Assembly: GCF_033807575.1 (NCBI RefSeq)
Contig: NC_084713.1
Span: forward strand, 17,087,389 to 17,151,388
DNA: 64,000 nt
Origin: Cydia pomonella
Taxonomy: Eukaryota > Arthropoda > Insecta > Lepidoptera > Tortricidae
Direction of reading: 5' to 3'
Shown here: positions 23,901-34,762 of the stretch, in pieces
How the letters are laid out: each line of letters starts with the position of its first letter
Position numbering within the stretch: the stretch's first letter is position 1
Program-made: the position numbers and the translations under genes
The notes under the pieces: model-generated
Told to the model about the DNA's origin: nothing
The model's input: only the letters and a program-made list of their open reading frames with translations
Databases searched by the model: none

Positions 23901-23985
23901 AACTCCTGACTCCATCATGAGAACTTGGACTTCATCCGGGTCAAAAATAATAATGCAAACCCTAACGTTATTTCAAGTGAAAATG
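20925..23985. mobile_element. foldback-like element of inverted 120-bp tandem repeats
   Basis: About 3.06 kb made of a 120-bp unit. Eight units run in one orientation (AGTCAGGAGTTGG at 21001, 21121, 21251, 21371 and so on to 21851). The array then flips at about 21945-21970, and 17 units run in the opposite orientation (CTCCTGACTCCATCATGAG-type blocks every 120 bp from 21981 to 23901). The outer ends are themselves inverted: TTAGGGTTTG...TTTTTGACCCG near 20945-20975 and its reverse complement near 23935-23970. Terminal inverted repeats built from tandem repeats are the defining architecture of foldback (FB/Galileo-like) transposons, but no transposase is present and I cannot define a target-site duplication. 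The 120-bp period equals 40 codons, yet the best frame has a TAA in nearly every unit, so this is not a coding array. Confidence 0.75.
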
Positions 23986-23989
23986 CGTT

Positions 23990-24185
23990 TTTCAGAAAAT
24001 CGCAGCCAAATAACACTAGACCTTACTCATAGTGTTGTGTTCCTGCCGGTGAGTAAGGTTGCCAGAGCTCAACGAGGGGCGGGAGGGGGTTAGGGTCGGC
24101 AACGCGCATGTAACTCCTCTGGAGTTGCAGGCGTACATATGCGGGCCGTATGCTTGTTTGCCACCGACTTAGTATTAAAAAAAAA
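23990..24185 (+). repeat. poly(A)-tailed retroelement family A, copy 1 (truncated)
   Basis: CAGCCAAATAACACTAGACC, GCCAGAGCTCAACGAGG and GTATGCTTGTTTGCCACCGA are followed by an A-run. These match, in opposite orientation, the longer copies at 34308-34640 and 58774-59098. It directly abuts the right end of the foldback-like element. The 3'-tailed, 5'-truncated form suggests a SINE or LINE 3' end. Confidence 0.75.
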
Positions 24186-25659
24186 GTAACACTGAAAATC
24201 CATCAATAAGCGAGTCTGTTAGGCATACTGTAAAAAATGAACTTTTATTAAGATTTTCTAATCGCAGTATAAAGCACTTCTCGGAACTCCGTAGCTGATT
24301 ACGATCGCAACGAATGCCTGACAATCGAGCACAGGTCCGTCCTCTAAGCGCGCTCCGCGCGGACTGCGAGCGGGGCGTCGCTGCTGCGTGATTTATACGT
24401 GTTTTAAAAAAATATAAATTTACGGCAATGTAGGTCCCATAGTTACGATTTTTTTTTTATAGGTTAACATAAAGTTACAGTTTGCTATAATATTATTTTT
24501 AAAGCAAAATATGCGTACAATTTGCGGAAATAAAATATAATAAAACCCTGTTTTCGCCAAAAAAATGAAGAAAACTCGGAAGGTATTTTATCAGTTTTTT
24601 CAAATGAATCTTCGATTGTTAATCATTCCAGCCCCTCGTACGAGATATGTTGAATCAAATTGTAGTCATTCATGTACCAAATGATTCTTGTTTATAGCAA
24701 AATTGAGAACCGAAACGCCACATCTCACTGCAAAATTTGGAAAAGACTCCCAAAAAACCTCATTAAAAAAGAGGTTTAAAAGAGACAATGAAAATTTGAA
24801 CTGTTGGAGCCCCTAGTTTAGGAAACGATTATTTAAGTACGTTATCAGTTTTTGAATAAATACTAATAGTTACGTCGTAATCTTGAATGAAAAAGGAAGC
24901 ATTTTACAAAATATGCTCGTCTGTAGGAATAAGGACTCTTAACAACGTAACCGTTTATAATCGTTAAGCAACTGTTTCATCTTATCGTTGCAACTAATTT
25001 GAACAAAACGGTTTAAGTACATTTTCGCCTTGCAAATGTTGTTGTAATTTTTAAAAAAAGCAATAGATAATGTCAGATACACTATTTTCTTGAAGAGCAA
25101 AATATTTCAAGAATTACTTCTTACCTACTGTTCATATTTTTCTCAATTCTGAAAATGAATAGCAATAATTTTATTCCTACTAAAGTTTATATGAAAGAGA
25201 TATCCCATTTAAAAAAAAAAACATGCAAAATATTGCCAAGACGAAACCATAAGGCTCGCACCATCAAAAAGTTATCAGATCTCTTGTAGAGCCAAGCTTC
25301 TAACTATTATTCATACTCATACTTTATTCGTTCATATCAACATACATAACTAGTACAAATAACATAAAAAAAGGATTATTATTATATTAAGGATTATTAT
25401 ACGATACTTCTTGTAGTAACCTTGTAGTACTAATACTATCGCAAATACTAAATTTCAGCTTCTTAGGACTCCAGGAAGTAATACCCTAAGGGTTTTGAAG
25501 TATGTTTGAAGTATCTAAAAATGATATGAATAAAATCGAAAGTATGAGAGCTATGCAATTCAAATTTTATGCTTAATAAGTCCACTATTGACATTGTATT
25601 CCAAAAATTTTGTTTATCTGGTAAAATCCAAACACAAGTCAGAAAAAACCTAAGGGTTT
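24186..25659. other. unassigned; small GC-rich patch
   Basis: A GC-rich patch (about 24330-24385) with CTCCGCGCGGACTGCGAG stands out in otherwise AT-rich DNA. No gene or clear repeat was seen. Confidence 0.4.
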
Positions 25660-25750
25660 AAAAAAACGACGAAGCGCTTCGAGAAAAGGTCGGTGGTGCC
25701 CTTGCGCTCCGCTTTGCTCGTCGTGGCGAGGGCACGATCGTGCCCCCAGA
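25660..25750 (+). repeat. dispersed repeat family N, copy 1
   Basis: GCGCTTCGAGAAAAGG followed by a GC-rich segment and a GTGCCCCCAG-like end recurs at 28884-28975 in the same orientation. Confidence 0.5.
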
Positions 25751-27340
25751 TATGCAATAACAAGTAAGTATTGTAAGTATAGTATCGTTTTAAATGTTGT
25801 ATTGTTCACTACAGAAAGAAACAGTTTTTTCATTTCTTTAAAAGAGCAGTAACAAAACGCCACGCTAAACTCTAGAACTAAAGCCGGGTTTATAAGGGAA
25901 ATGTTTTGTATACTCCACTCGTTAACAGCCCAAACAACCCTTGTTAAGCCAAAGGCTCGATACAACCTAAAGGACAATAAACGTTAAAAATATAAATTTT
26001 AAAATTACATTCCGCTCAGGTTTTTCAACCATTCGCGACCATAGATTGTCTTTATGTGAATTCCAACAAAGCCTTAATTAATTTAGGCAGAATAAATAGC
26101 AAAGTACCTTTTTTATCCCTTAGGAAATAGTACCTTCATTTTTCATAAACACGTAATTATTAAAGATTCTGAACCGTCGTAATTACGCTGATGTCCATGC
26201 CGTCAAAGTTGGCGTGAAGGCGGGCTGCTTGGCTCACGATGCTTAATTAATTAAATGCCTGAGTTTCAATTTAAAGTCATCCTTGATTGCGCAATTATGA
26301 AATTAAATTCGTCTTGAGTGGTAACCTGTGTGATGAAGGAATCGGCTCGGTTTACTTAAATTGTCTTAATTATCGAATCGCCGAGCGTGGTACCGTACCA
26401 CGCTTACGATACCACTTGTACGAGAATATTATGCGGAGGGATGATAAGGCATGTGACGAGACAGGTATAGGAATGAATATGGAGGGGCGTAAGAAGAATT
26501 TTAGTAGCCATACTTTTCAATGAGTAGGTTAAGTACCATACTTCGGGGTTTTTGATGCAGGAGTATTTTACACTATCCAAAAAATAAATAAAAACTGTAA
26601 AAACCGATACTATAGGTATTCCAAGATTTTTAAACACATTTGGAACTTACTACCTATTTTTAATTCATAGTTTAGTAATTATTTTACAGTAAATAAAGTT
26701 ATAAATACACGAAATCATTCCCGCACCAATAACGCCAAAGTATGTTTTCTTATTGACCTATCAAACTGACTTCCATCTTCCAAACTGTCTGTTTCGTCTC
26801 TTAATAAATATCAGTGTTCTGAATACCAGCAGATACAGGTAAATATAACAAGCTCAGTGAAATTTAAACGGCAGATTCAATGCAAAAATCAAGCTAAAGT
26901 ATACTGGACTTCATTATTACAGGTTTAGATAGCTAACTCCGCTTAATCTCGGGTCGAAGTTCACCGCTTTGAGCCGTTAAACTTCGCAAGTTCAATGAAC
27001 CACAAGACAAAATGGCGGTAAATTGTCGAGCATCAAAATTAACGTCCGGCCGGTTTTAATCTTACCCCCGCAATATTTATTGGTCAGAAGAAACTTTTTT
27101 TGTATTAAAGTTACGGAACTTCGACATGGGTGACCCTGTTCATAAATCACTGAAAGCCGCCGCTTTCATAAAATTGGAACTTCTCGACCCCAATTCCTTT
27201 TCAATTTTTTATCATTTTCACCTATAAGTACTTGCCTTGTTTTGATGATTGAAGTCTTTCTCATTATCATCTGTAGGTATAGCTTGTAGGTATAAAATAA
27301 CAGGTTCCTCATCAAAGTTCGCCGCTGCAAGGTAAAATAT
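25751..27340. other. unassigned sequence
   Basis: A perfect short hairpin GCGTGGTACCGTACCACGC lies at about 26386-26404. No gene was recognised. Confidence 0.4.
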
Positions 27341-27442
27341 AAGTCGTATCATCCACGATGACGCGCAGATTTGTCAAATGTAACCTATAATAACATGGCA
27401 TTACGAGTCAAGGCACGCGTCTTCGTGAAAGACACGATCTAT
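27341..27442. repeat. palindromic repeat family L, copy 2
   Basis: Inverted arms with ATCCACGATGACGCG and CACGCGTCTTCGTGAAAGA form a hairpin like that at 5261-5367. Confidence 0.55.
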
Positions 27443-27862
27443 CATCACATTAATATGACCAATTATCTGGTTTTCATGTTTTTTGTCATTATCTGATTTA
27501 AAGATACCTGATTAATTTGCAACAATAGAAGATGCTGCACCTAAAGATTTATGGAATATTTTTTTCCTAATTCATTTCAATACCTTCAATACATTTTCAT
27601 CTCACACTTATCAAATGCATCCGCTCTCAATAAATGTGATGAAACTTCTAAATAACAGCCACCGGCACAGAAAATACTTTCAAAGTAATGATTTGTGCAC
27701 TTTGTTAGAGCGCCGTGATAGCCGTGGCAAAGGAATTTATATAAAGAATTTAATGTCGGTTCGTGTTATCTATCCAGAGCGCCTGCAACCATATGATATT
27801 GCAGTCTACATTATTATTAGGTTACTGGATACTCTCAGGAAAACTGAAATGCCATAAAAATA

Positions 27863-28438
27863 TAACTTGTAAAAAAAAACAAGTCTCGCAACTCAGTTTT
27901 TCTACCGTAAAAAGTTGCGAGATCCATGTAATACCAAGTCGGTTAATTTATTCAGTCCCTACCAGGGATCGGAAACCGGTATTTTTTTTATGGGAACGAA
28001 AACGGTATTTTTTCGTTCTTTGTTAATTATTTCATTTCTAATTGGGCAATCTAATAATACGAAGTCGTTATCTAAAAACACAACCGAGTCCTATATTTGG
28101 AGTATAAAATAAACCGAAATATATGTTTATTTCAAAGTTTTTCCAAAAAACCGGTTCCGAACCCTGGTCCCTACTTAAGGGGCCTTCTGTCTTAAGTTAT
28201 TACGTAATTAGCTAACCTAACAACATCTTATAGTGACCATATCAATATTAAAAATCCTTTATGTTTTAAATAAAATGTTGTCACTATAAGATGTTGTTGG
28301 GTTCATGGGTTGGCTAATTACGTAATAACTTAAGACAGAAGGTCCCTTAAGTAGGGACTGAATAAATTAACTGACTTGTTATGATATGGATCTCACACCT
28401 TTCAACGGTAAAAGAACTGACTTGATTTTTTACAAGTT
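27863..28438. mobile_element. palindromic MITE interrupted by a hAT-type MITE
   Basis: The ends AACTTGTAAAAA and TTTTTACAAGTT are inverted. Further inverted pairs include GAGATCCATGTAATA, GGTTAATTTATTCAGTCCCT, CTTCTGTCTTAAGTTATTAC and ACATCTTATAGTGAC with their reverse complements. The arms are about 170 bp when the insertion at 27963-28166 is removed. The empty element would be about 364 bp. There is no coding capacity. Confidence 0.8.
27963..28166. mobile_element. hAT-type MITE with 8-bp TSD, nested
   Basis: A 204-bp element with inverted ends CAGGGATCGGAAACCGGT and ACCGGTTCCGAACCCTG, flanked by the perfect 8-bp direct repeat GTCCCTAC (27955-27962 and 28167-28174). CAGGG termini plus an 8-bp duplication are diagnostic of the hAT superfamily. 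It sits inside the left arm of a palindromic MITE, so it inserted later. Confidence 0.85.
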
Positions 28439-28883
28439 GTGTTTTTGATGGCATCTCCTTTCTTTTTGTAGATAATCCTACTTTTTTCCTTTTCGGTACC
28501 TTCTACTTCTTGAATTCCATTACACATACAGATTCATTCACTGCAAATGTAACTTTGTAATACTATACATTTATATGGGATTACAAAGATTATCTATGCA
28601 GTATCGGTATATCTAGAAAACTGGACCGAAATTGCAAAATATTTGAGTTTTTCCTTGATTTATTGTTTTTCTAAGTCTGCTAGAAGAGAGAATTGATGAT
28701 CGGTCAGTCAGTGAGTCAAGTGAGTGGCATAATTAAGAAACTTTGACTAGTCATAATTCTTAAACTGCTGGTTCAAATTGAATGACATTTGAAATATACT
28801 GTGTTTATACAATACCTGTTTGGTTACTGAAAATCAAGTATAAGGCTTCTAGTTTAACCACAACGAAGTTATAAGAGGGTCGA

Positions 28884-28975
28884 AAATAGCCTAAACTGCT
28901 TCGAGAAAAGGATGGTATGGCCGTGCCGCTTTTTTGCTCGACTTGGTGGGGGCACTGCCATGCCCCCAGTTATGA
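28884..28975 (+). repeat. dispersed repeat family N, copy 2
   Basis: TGCTTCGAGAAAAGG, TTTTGCTCGACTTGG and GGGGGCACTGCCATGCCCCC match the family N copy at 25660-25750. The last block is itself a short palindrome. Confidence 0.5.
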
Positions 28976-29757
28976 AATGCTATTTTTTGACAACTTGCAG
29001 CTTGCTCTAACTGTAAATTCAGTCAGTGTGCAATATATGAATTCAACTATTAACATTTATATATAGTCCGACTTTCAAGCTCATTGACCCCATACTTATA
29101 TCCCAACCGGAAGAAAGCTGATATATATATTTAAGAAAAAAAATTAAGTGGAGACAAGTATCACCCCCCTCTCCACTTTTGAATCTCATTTTGCATTCTT
29201 ATTAGAAAAACGCTTGAAGCTACAACAAAATTGCCAATGATCGATATACTATATTATTAATTTAATTCCCCACAATCCTTACAAATAAATTAGGAATTAT
29301 AGTTTTCAATTCATGCGAGGTGTGAATGTTGACGAACATTTTGGAAGGTTTCATATGTTAAAGACGGGCTCAAGCGAGCTTGACGAGCACCAAACGATGC
29401 AATTGTAAAGAGAAGGCTCTTGAAAAAAGTAATCCATTTTTCTTAGCCCCAGGTGGCTCATACTATTCGCCTGTACTGTGTCCTAAGGCAGAAAAACACA
29501 TCTCGCTAAAATAGAAAACATTGCACGACAAACAACTTTATGCCCTCAACATACTTTAACTATAGAAACAATTATTGTAAACAATTTAACCGAGAATGGA
29601 AGTCAGCAGAGTATTCAACTTAGATAAAAGCAAAAAAACAGGTAAAAGTAAAATTTATAGATTTCAAGAAATGTTTGCAGACAAGTCAAGACAGGCACAA
29701 GCATTTGACGTAACATACCAGCACATAACGAATTATAATACATTGAAAAGTCAATAA
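28976..29757. other. unassigned sequence
   Basis: Nothing recognisable. Confidence 0.4.
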
Positions 29758-29904
29758 AGTCAGACCAAGATAAGTTGGCAGCAATTTTGAAAGCCCTAAC
29801 AGTGCAAGTGTTAAGTTAACGTCATAATTTCATAGAAGTCTGACGTTTAAAATAACACTTGCACCGTATGGGCTATCAAAATCCAACTCAGCGTGGTCTA
29901 ACTC
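29758..29904. mobile_element. palindromic MITE, about 147 bp
   Basis: The left arm AGTCAGACCAAGATAAGTTG and later GCAAGTGTTA are mirrored by TAACACTTGC and CAACTCAGCGTGGTCTAACT. There is no coding capacity. Confidence 0.7.
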
Positions 29905-29927
29905 TGGTATACAGCAGTGGCAGCATG

Positions 29928-30012
29928 ATTGCAGTTTTAGCGTTTGTCACTATGCCCGTCACTTTCGCACTTACATACTTGTTAGAACGTGACAGGCATG
30001 GTAACAAATGAT
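29928..30012. repeat. short palindromic repeat family Y, copy 1
   Basis: GTTTGTCACTATGCC and GGCATGGTAACAAAT are inverted ends around CTTGTTAGAACGTGACA. A second copy in the opposite orientation is at 60886-60995. Confidence 0.6.
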
Positions 30013-30609
30013 TAAGAGCCGGCCCTCTTAGCCGTGGTTTCAGTTTTTATTACACCCACATTATTTTCATTTATTCACTTTAATCTATATCAACATTGCT
30101 TGAACAAGGAAATCGTTACCAAAAGTACTTACGTTTATTTGACAATAATAATTGTAGGAGCTCTACTTTTTTGGGGAAAAAATACAAAAATCAGTCAGTA
30201 GGTACAGTACAATAAGCTAACCGTAATCAAGGAGCTTCCTTCGTTTTTTCCATATCGAAAAACCCAAAAAATAAATTAATATTTAAAAAAAACTCAAATA
30301 TTTATTGCAGACACTCTGGGTCCATAGTTTGGTTTGTATAATACATAAAAAAATTCAACACCTTAGTCAAAATATGTGACTTGGCCGTTTCGCTACCGTC
30401 CATGGGCGTAAAATGTTTTTTTTTTTTTTTTAACTTTTTATTATTTTTTATAAAACAACAGTTCTTGTAGTAACGAAACGCCCTTTTCCACCCCCTTTTC
30501 ACCCTTGTCGGGTGATTTTGGGTTTGCAAATTATTGTATATTCTTCCTCATAACGAAAACTATCTACATACTTATTTTTTATATTTCTTCTTGAAGACTA
30601 TTTTTAAAA
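30013..30609. other. 3' flank of the 7TM gene, unassigned
   Basis: AT-rich, with a T-run at about 30416-30431. No repeat or gene is recognised. Confidence 0.4.
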
Positions 30610-31452
30610 TTAGACATTATTAACATGCCTGCGTTTAAGTAAATATTCACCCCACACTATTCTGTGAGACTTCAAACATAGAAAAGCCACATATCCAGCT
30701 GTAATAGTTAGCATACACAAAGTTACTGCAAAACCATATGTAATCAAATCACACTGCATCCACTCTGTTGTTAGCAAAGGGATCAATGAAGTAAGACCTG
30801 TAGGTATACTAAATGCAACCATCGTGAAAATAGTATAAGCCCCTCTGCACGTAGCTTTTTGAAACCACCAAGTAGTGAAAGAAGATGAGACTATTACAAT
30901 GTGCAATGTAACACTACTCCATAATATTACCAATGCCATCCCATAACAAAAATTCACTGTTATTGTCGTCATACCAAATTGATCAAAAGCAGACACTAGT
31001 AAGACTTCAATAACAGGAACTGCCCAGGAGAATAAACTAATCACCAAATATTTTCTGCATATTTGGATAGTATACACTTTCACTAACTCTATATAAAAAA
31101 TAACATTGGCAACAAGCAACCAATGGCTTGTGATGATTCGTGGGAGTAGCAGCAGAATCAGGACGGCAATGTTCGAGATTTTTTGATGGTAGCATATATA
31201 AAAGCCTATCATATTGATTGCGCTGGACACAATAATGTTCATGAACACAAAGTGTTGTACCAATCTAAACTTCGGTATTAAAATCCACGACACAACTCCA
31301 AAAGTAAGTCCGACAATACACAAAACCAAGTTGATTACAAAAAGTGTTATGCACGTGGAGTAGAACAATCCGTGAACACCTGTCATATTCAACGGCACTG
31401 GCGTATTATATTCATCCAATACACTTCCGAATCTTGGTGATGTGATCTCCAT
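30610..31452 (-). CDS. intronless seven-transmembrane receptor-like protein (class B-like)
   Basis: Encodes 280 residues without introns. Seven hydrophobic segments are visible at about residues 28-58, 64-88, 93-127, 134-155, 165-190, 203-227 and 235-260. The fit to class B (secretin-like) receptors is seen in HFVFMNIIVSS in helix 2, HWLLVANVIFYIELV in helix 3 and SWAVPVIEVLLV in helix 4, with a short basic tail (LLKRRHVNNV). This is family resemblance, not proof. The start is fixed by an in-frame TGA six bases before the ATG. The N-terminus is only about 27 residues, with one glycosylation sequon at Asn22 (NMT), so the hormone-binding domain of class B receptors is missing. No disabling mutation is visible. 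It could be a functional truncated receptor, a lineage-specific single-exon paralogue, or a retrocopy of a longer gene. A diverged family A repeat lies about 110 bp upstream. Ligand unknown. Confidence 0.75.
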   Translation of the reverse strand: MEITSPRFGSVLDEYNTPVPLNMTGVHGLFYSTCITLFVINLVLCIVGLTFGVVSWILIPKFRLVQHFVFMNIIVSSAINMIGFYICYHQKISNIAVLILLLLPRIITSHWLLVANVIFYIELVKVYTIQICRKYLVISLFSWAVPVIEVLLVSAFDQFGMTTITVNFCYGMALVILWSSVTLHIVIVSSSFTTWWFQKATCRGAYTIFTMVAFSIPTGLTSLIPLLTTEWMQCDLITYGFAVTLCMLTITAGYVAFLCLKSHRIVWGEYLLKRRHVNNV

Positions 31453-31561
31453 GATTCAAGTTTGAACACTCTTGTCTCTCCAATAATCTTTGATACCACA
31501 CACCTTAGTAAATCCTTGTATAATGTGGGATTGTAGGTAGTGTTTGCATCGCTCTTTTGAC

Positions 31562-31632
31562 GCCACTGGAGTTGCACGCGTCTTTAGGCTGCTATGGCCG
31601 CTGCCCATTTGCCACCGTCATGGTAGAAAAAA
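31562..31632 (+). repeat. family A retroelement, diverged 3' fragment
   Basis: CTGGAGTTGCACGCG and CATTTGCCACCGTCATGGTA followed by an A-run match the last 70 bp of family A with many changes. It lies directly upstream of the 7TM gene. Confidence 0.55.
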
Positions 31633-32377
31633 ATCACTTTTAACACTTATTCTGTTCTTTCCATATTTCTTTGGAGGTTTTGTTTGTTTACTGTCACTAA
31701 TCTATCTGTAGTAAAGGCTCAACAAATAAGCGGCATATATCTTTGGAAAATAATTAGGTACGAAACTTTGTACGTGTACTTCTAATTTATTTATTTAATC
31801 GTATGGCATAACATAATACAGAAGCATATAATAACCAAATTTTTTTTAAATGTCAACACAAAGACCAGTCTACTTCTAATTCCAATGCACATATAACTCT
31901 ACCAACATGTACATATAAATAGAATAATTAAGTAATGTGTCCCCAATACCTATTTTATTATTAAAACCTGTTATTTGTTTAAATGATTTCCTTAAAATGA
32001 AGCATGATATCACAGTTATTATTTTCCTGATTCATTATATTTACGGGCTAAATGTTACTATCGAATTGTGACTGCACGTGTGACTGCACGAGCTTCTGCT
32101 GGTGCGTTACAGCAGCGGCAAATTGCGTTACTAGACCTAGCAGAACTAATTTTATGAGAGAGAAAGAATCAGGAGAAATAATTCGCGTAATTTTGAATTT
32201 TTTTATAGTTATACCTTGGGGTCGTACTGTCGGGGGGGTTGAAGGTACCTTTTATCTGATTTTATGCTCATATCTCGAATATCTTTACGAATAGCATGAT
32301 ATTTACTTCGAAAAAAAGTTTAGCCATAAAATTCCCTACTTTGGTGACGTTTATTTTTACCCTACGATCAATACTTT
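31633..32377. other. unassigned sequence
   Basis: Nothing recognisable. Confidence 0.4.
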
Positions 32378-32962
32378 AGGAGCTACAAAAAGAACCATTA
32401 TGGTGCGACTCTGTCCGTCCGTACGTCCGTCCGTCTGTCACAACGCTAAATATCTTGAAAACCACTTAAGCTATGGATTTGAAATTTAAAATAGTTATGA
32501 ACAACGCTAAACCAGGCACATTGAAAGTATTATTTTGTTATTTTATTTTTAATAACTATGGAAAATGCTCAATATGAAGAGGGGGTAAAATTTCAAAGTC
32601 TAGTCATTAGGTCAAGTGGGGTATCATTTGAAAGAGCTTAAGGTTAAGTTTGCAATTTAACCAACCTTACGTTTGTTTATTGCAATGATATTACGTTAAA
32701 TACAACTTTTTCAAATAATAGAACAATTTTTGAAATCGGTTCACATGATAGAGAATTATCCTCGAAAAACCAACATACGTGCATTACATCGCGCAAATTA
32801 GTTCGACAATTTGCCGATAGATGGCGCTTTACACAATTATACTTAGTATAGGTACTTCTGATCAAAAGTCTTACTTTCTATCAGTTACACGAGATAATTC
32901 AAAGTTTGTTCGGAACCCTTGGTGCGCGAGTAAAACGAACTCGCACTTGACCGGTTTTTTTT
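32378..32962 (+). repeat. family C element, copy 2
   Basis: Contains GTGCGACTCTGTCCGTCCGT, the internal GCCGATAGATGGCGCT motif, and the end block CGGAACCCTTGGTGCGCGAG plus CTCGCACTTGACCGGTTTTT. The body closely parallels the copy at 54383-54975 (AGAGGGGG..., GGGGTATCATTTGAAAGAGC). The start is less clear than in the other copies. Confidence 0.7.
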
Positions 32963-33127
32963 ATAGCTACACGAATTATTTCCCCTGATATATATATATG
33001 GGCAATATTCGGGTTAATGGGCCTGTTTTCCGCTGCTGGACGATGTTGAGCAAAGCTATTGCAGCAATGCTGCTTCAATGCTGCTTCAATTAAACCAACT
33101 GTGACTCTGATCGGGGGGCGAGCAAAA

Positions 33128-33395
33128 TTTAAAAGGATGCATTCTCATCTGTCGCCGGCGGGGAGAAATGGGAATGAATCTGTCGTATCTGTGACCGCCA
33201 CGGTGTCTACCTGTCTTTGTTATTAAACAAATGTTGATTTTGAAACCGTGGCGGTCACAAATGGGAAGGATTCGTTCCCATTTGTCCCCGCCGGCTACAG
33301 GTGGGAATGGATCCTTCCCATTTGTGCCCGGCGGGGACAGATGAGAATGGTACTATTCCCATCTGTTTCTGCCAGAGACAGATGGGAATACTTAC
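33128..33395. repeat. palindromic GC-rich repeat with GGGAATG blocks
   Basis: ACCGCCACGGTG and ACCGTGGCGGT form inner inverted arms. ATTCTCATCTGTCGCCGGCG near the left and GGCGGGGACAGATGAGAAT near the right form outer ones. Several degenerate CAGATGGGAATG units are repeated between them. It is probably a composite DNA-type element. Confidence 0.55.
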
Positions 33396-34307
33396 ACCGA
33401 CCTTAAACGTTTTCATTTAGAAAATTTACGTACGAAACATAAAATGGATAAGGTAGTAAATAAATAAATTATAATTCGAATACATATTGTGAAATTGATT
33501 GAGTACCTATAAACTTTAAGTATTACTCACGCTGGAATGATGTTTATGTCTTGCACATATCCGATAAAATTATTAAACAATATTAAACAAAGTTTTATAC
33601 TACTACAATGAACAAAGCCGAATCTTCATGCCAGAACGATGTTAGACAGATTTTCAATACTTAACTAAGAAAGTAACTTACCTCATCTAGACAGTCACTG
33701 GAAATAGATAATATGTATTGTACTCTACTAAATACAATTTCGTAATTGCATTAACTGAAGGCAGCATAACCGAGTCTCTGTATAATAAACTAGCCTAGAT
33801 ACCTAATATCTGTCCTGTAGTTGACTCTGTTCACCCAGCTCAGATCACCCGGGTCAATTAAGTAAACTAAAAATACACTTAGTTCACCTATGATTTTCTT
33901 GGGGGTATTAAGTAAACTTTAAGTATATTTGATTCCCCTTTGTTCACCTGAGGTGCACAAAGCTAACAGACAGTAAATTTAATGCACCTGTGACCAATTA
34001 TGGGTGTATTAAGTTTACTTTAATTTACTTTTTGTTTACTATGTTAACAAATTTAATGCATCAGTGACCCATTATCTGTTCTGTTTCTTAGAGAACATAT
34101 TAAGGAAAATCTTCAGGAAGAATTGCATAATTGAGAAAATGAACGTATACCAGATTAACCTCCTTGCCAACCGCAGCGGCGCTCAGCTGCCAAATTATCC
34201 TATTTATACGCCTGAAGCACACAACAATATGTATACCCAACAAAAAAAAAAAAAGTGGAGATAGAAAGTCGAGTATTTTCCATCAAAAATTTCGCAACTT
34301 TGGTTAG
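33396..34307. other. unassigned; degenerate internal repeats
   Basis: Between about 33850 and 34070, loosely repeated phrases such as TATTAAGTAAACTT, AATTTAATGCACC and TGTTCACCTG occur two or three times. No gene is recognised. Confidence 0.35.
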
Positions 34308-34640
34308 TTTTTTTTTAATACTACGTCGGTGGCAAACAAGCATACGGCCCGCCTGATGGTAAGCAGTCTCCGTAGCCTATGTACGCCTGCAATTCCAGAG
34401 GAGTTACATGCGCATTGCCGACCCTAAACACGCCCCCCTCCCCCTAGTTGAGCTCTGGCAACCTTATTCACCGACAGGAACACAACACTATGAGTAGGGT
34501 CTAGTGTTATTTGGCTGCTGTTTTCTGTAAGGTGGAGGTACTTCCCCAGTTGGGCTCTGCTCTCGATCTGGAATGACATCCACTGGCTGTGCCCTACCAC
34601 ACAAAGCGAGATGACATTCACAATGCCCATACCTCTCTTT
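34308..34640 (-). mobile_element. family A retroelement, copy 2 (long)
   Basis: On the minus strand this runs from about AAGAGAGGTATGGGC through CAGCCAAATAACACTAGACC and GCTTACCATCAGGCGGGCC to an A-tail. The copy at 58774-59098 has the same two ends, so the unit is about 325 bp. No conserved frame was found. The poly(A) tail points to retroposition by a LINE. Confidence 0.8.
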
Positions 34641-34659
34641 TGGACGTAGTTTAAGGACG

Positions 34660-34735
34660 TACCCGGGGGAGGAGGAGTCCGGGTCCGGGGGGCGGGGGGG
34701 GGGGGGGGGGATCCCGGTCCGGGTTGAAAGTAAAT
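34660..34735. repeat. G-rich tract with a 17-G run
   Basis: CCCGGGGGAGGAGGAG is followed by GGGTCCGGGGGGC and 17 consecutive G (34694-34710). This could form G-quadruplex structures on the plus strand. It lies between a family A copy and the mariner relic. Confidence 0.8.
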
Positions 34736-34762
34736 TCTGTTATATTTAGAGGCATTTATTGG

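Noticed and set aside
21001..23940. CRISPR-like array
   Set aside because: The 120-bp units are continuous without repeat/spacer alternation, and the genome is clearly eukaryotic.
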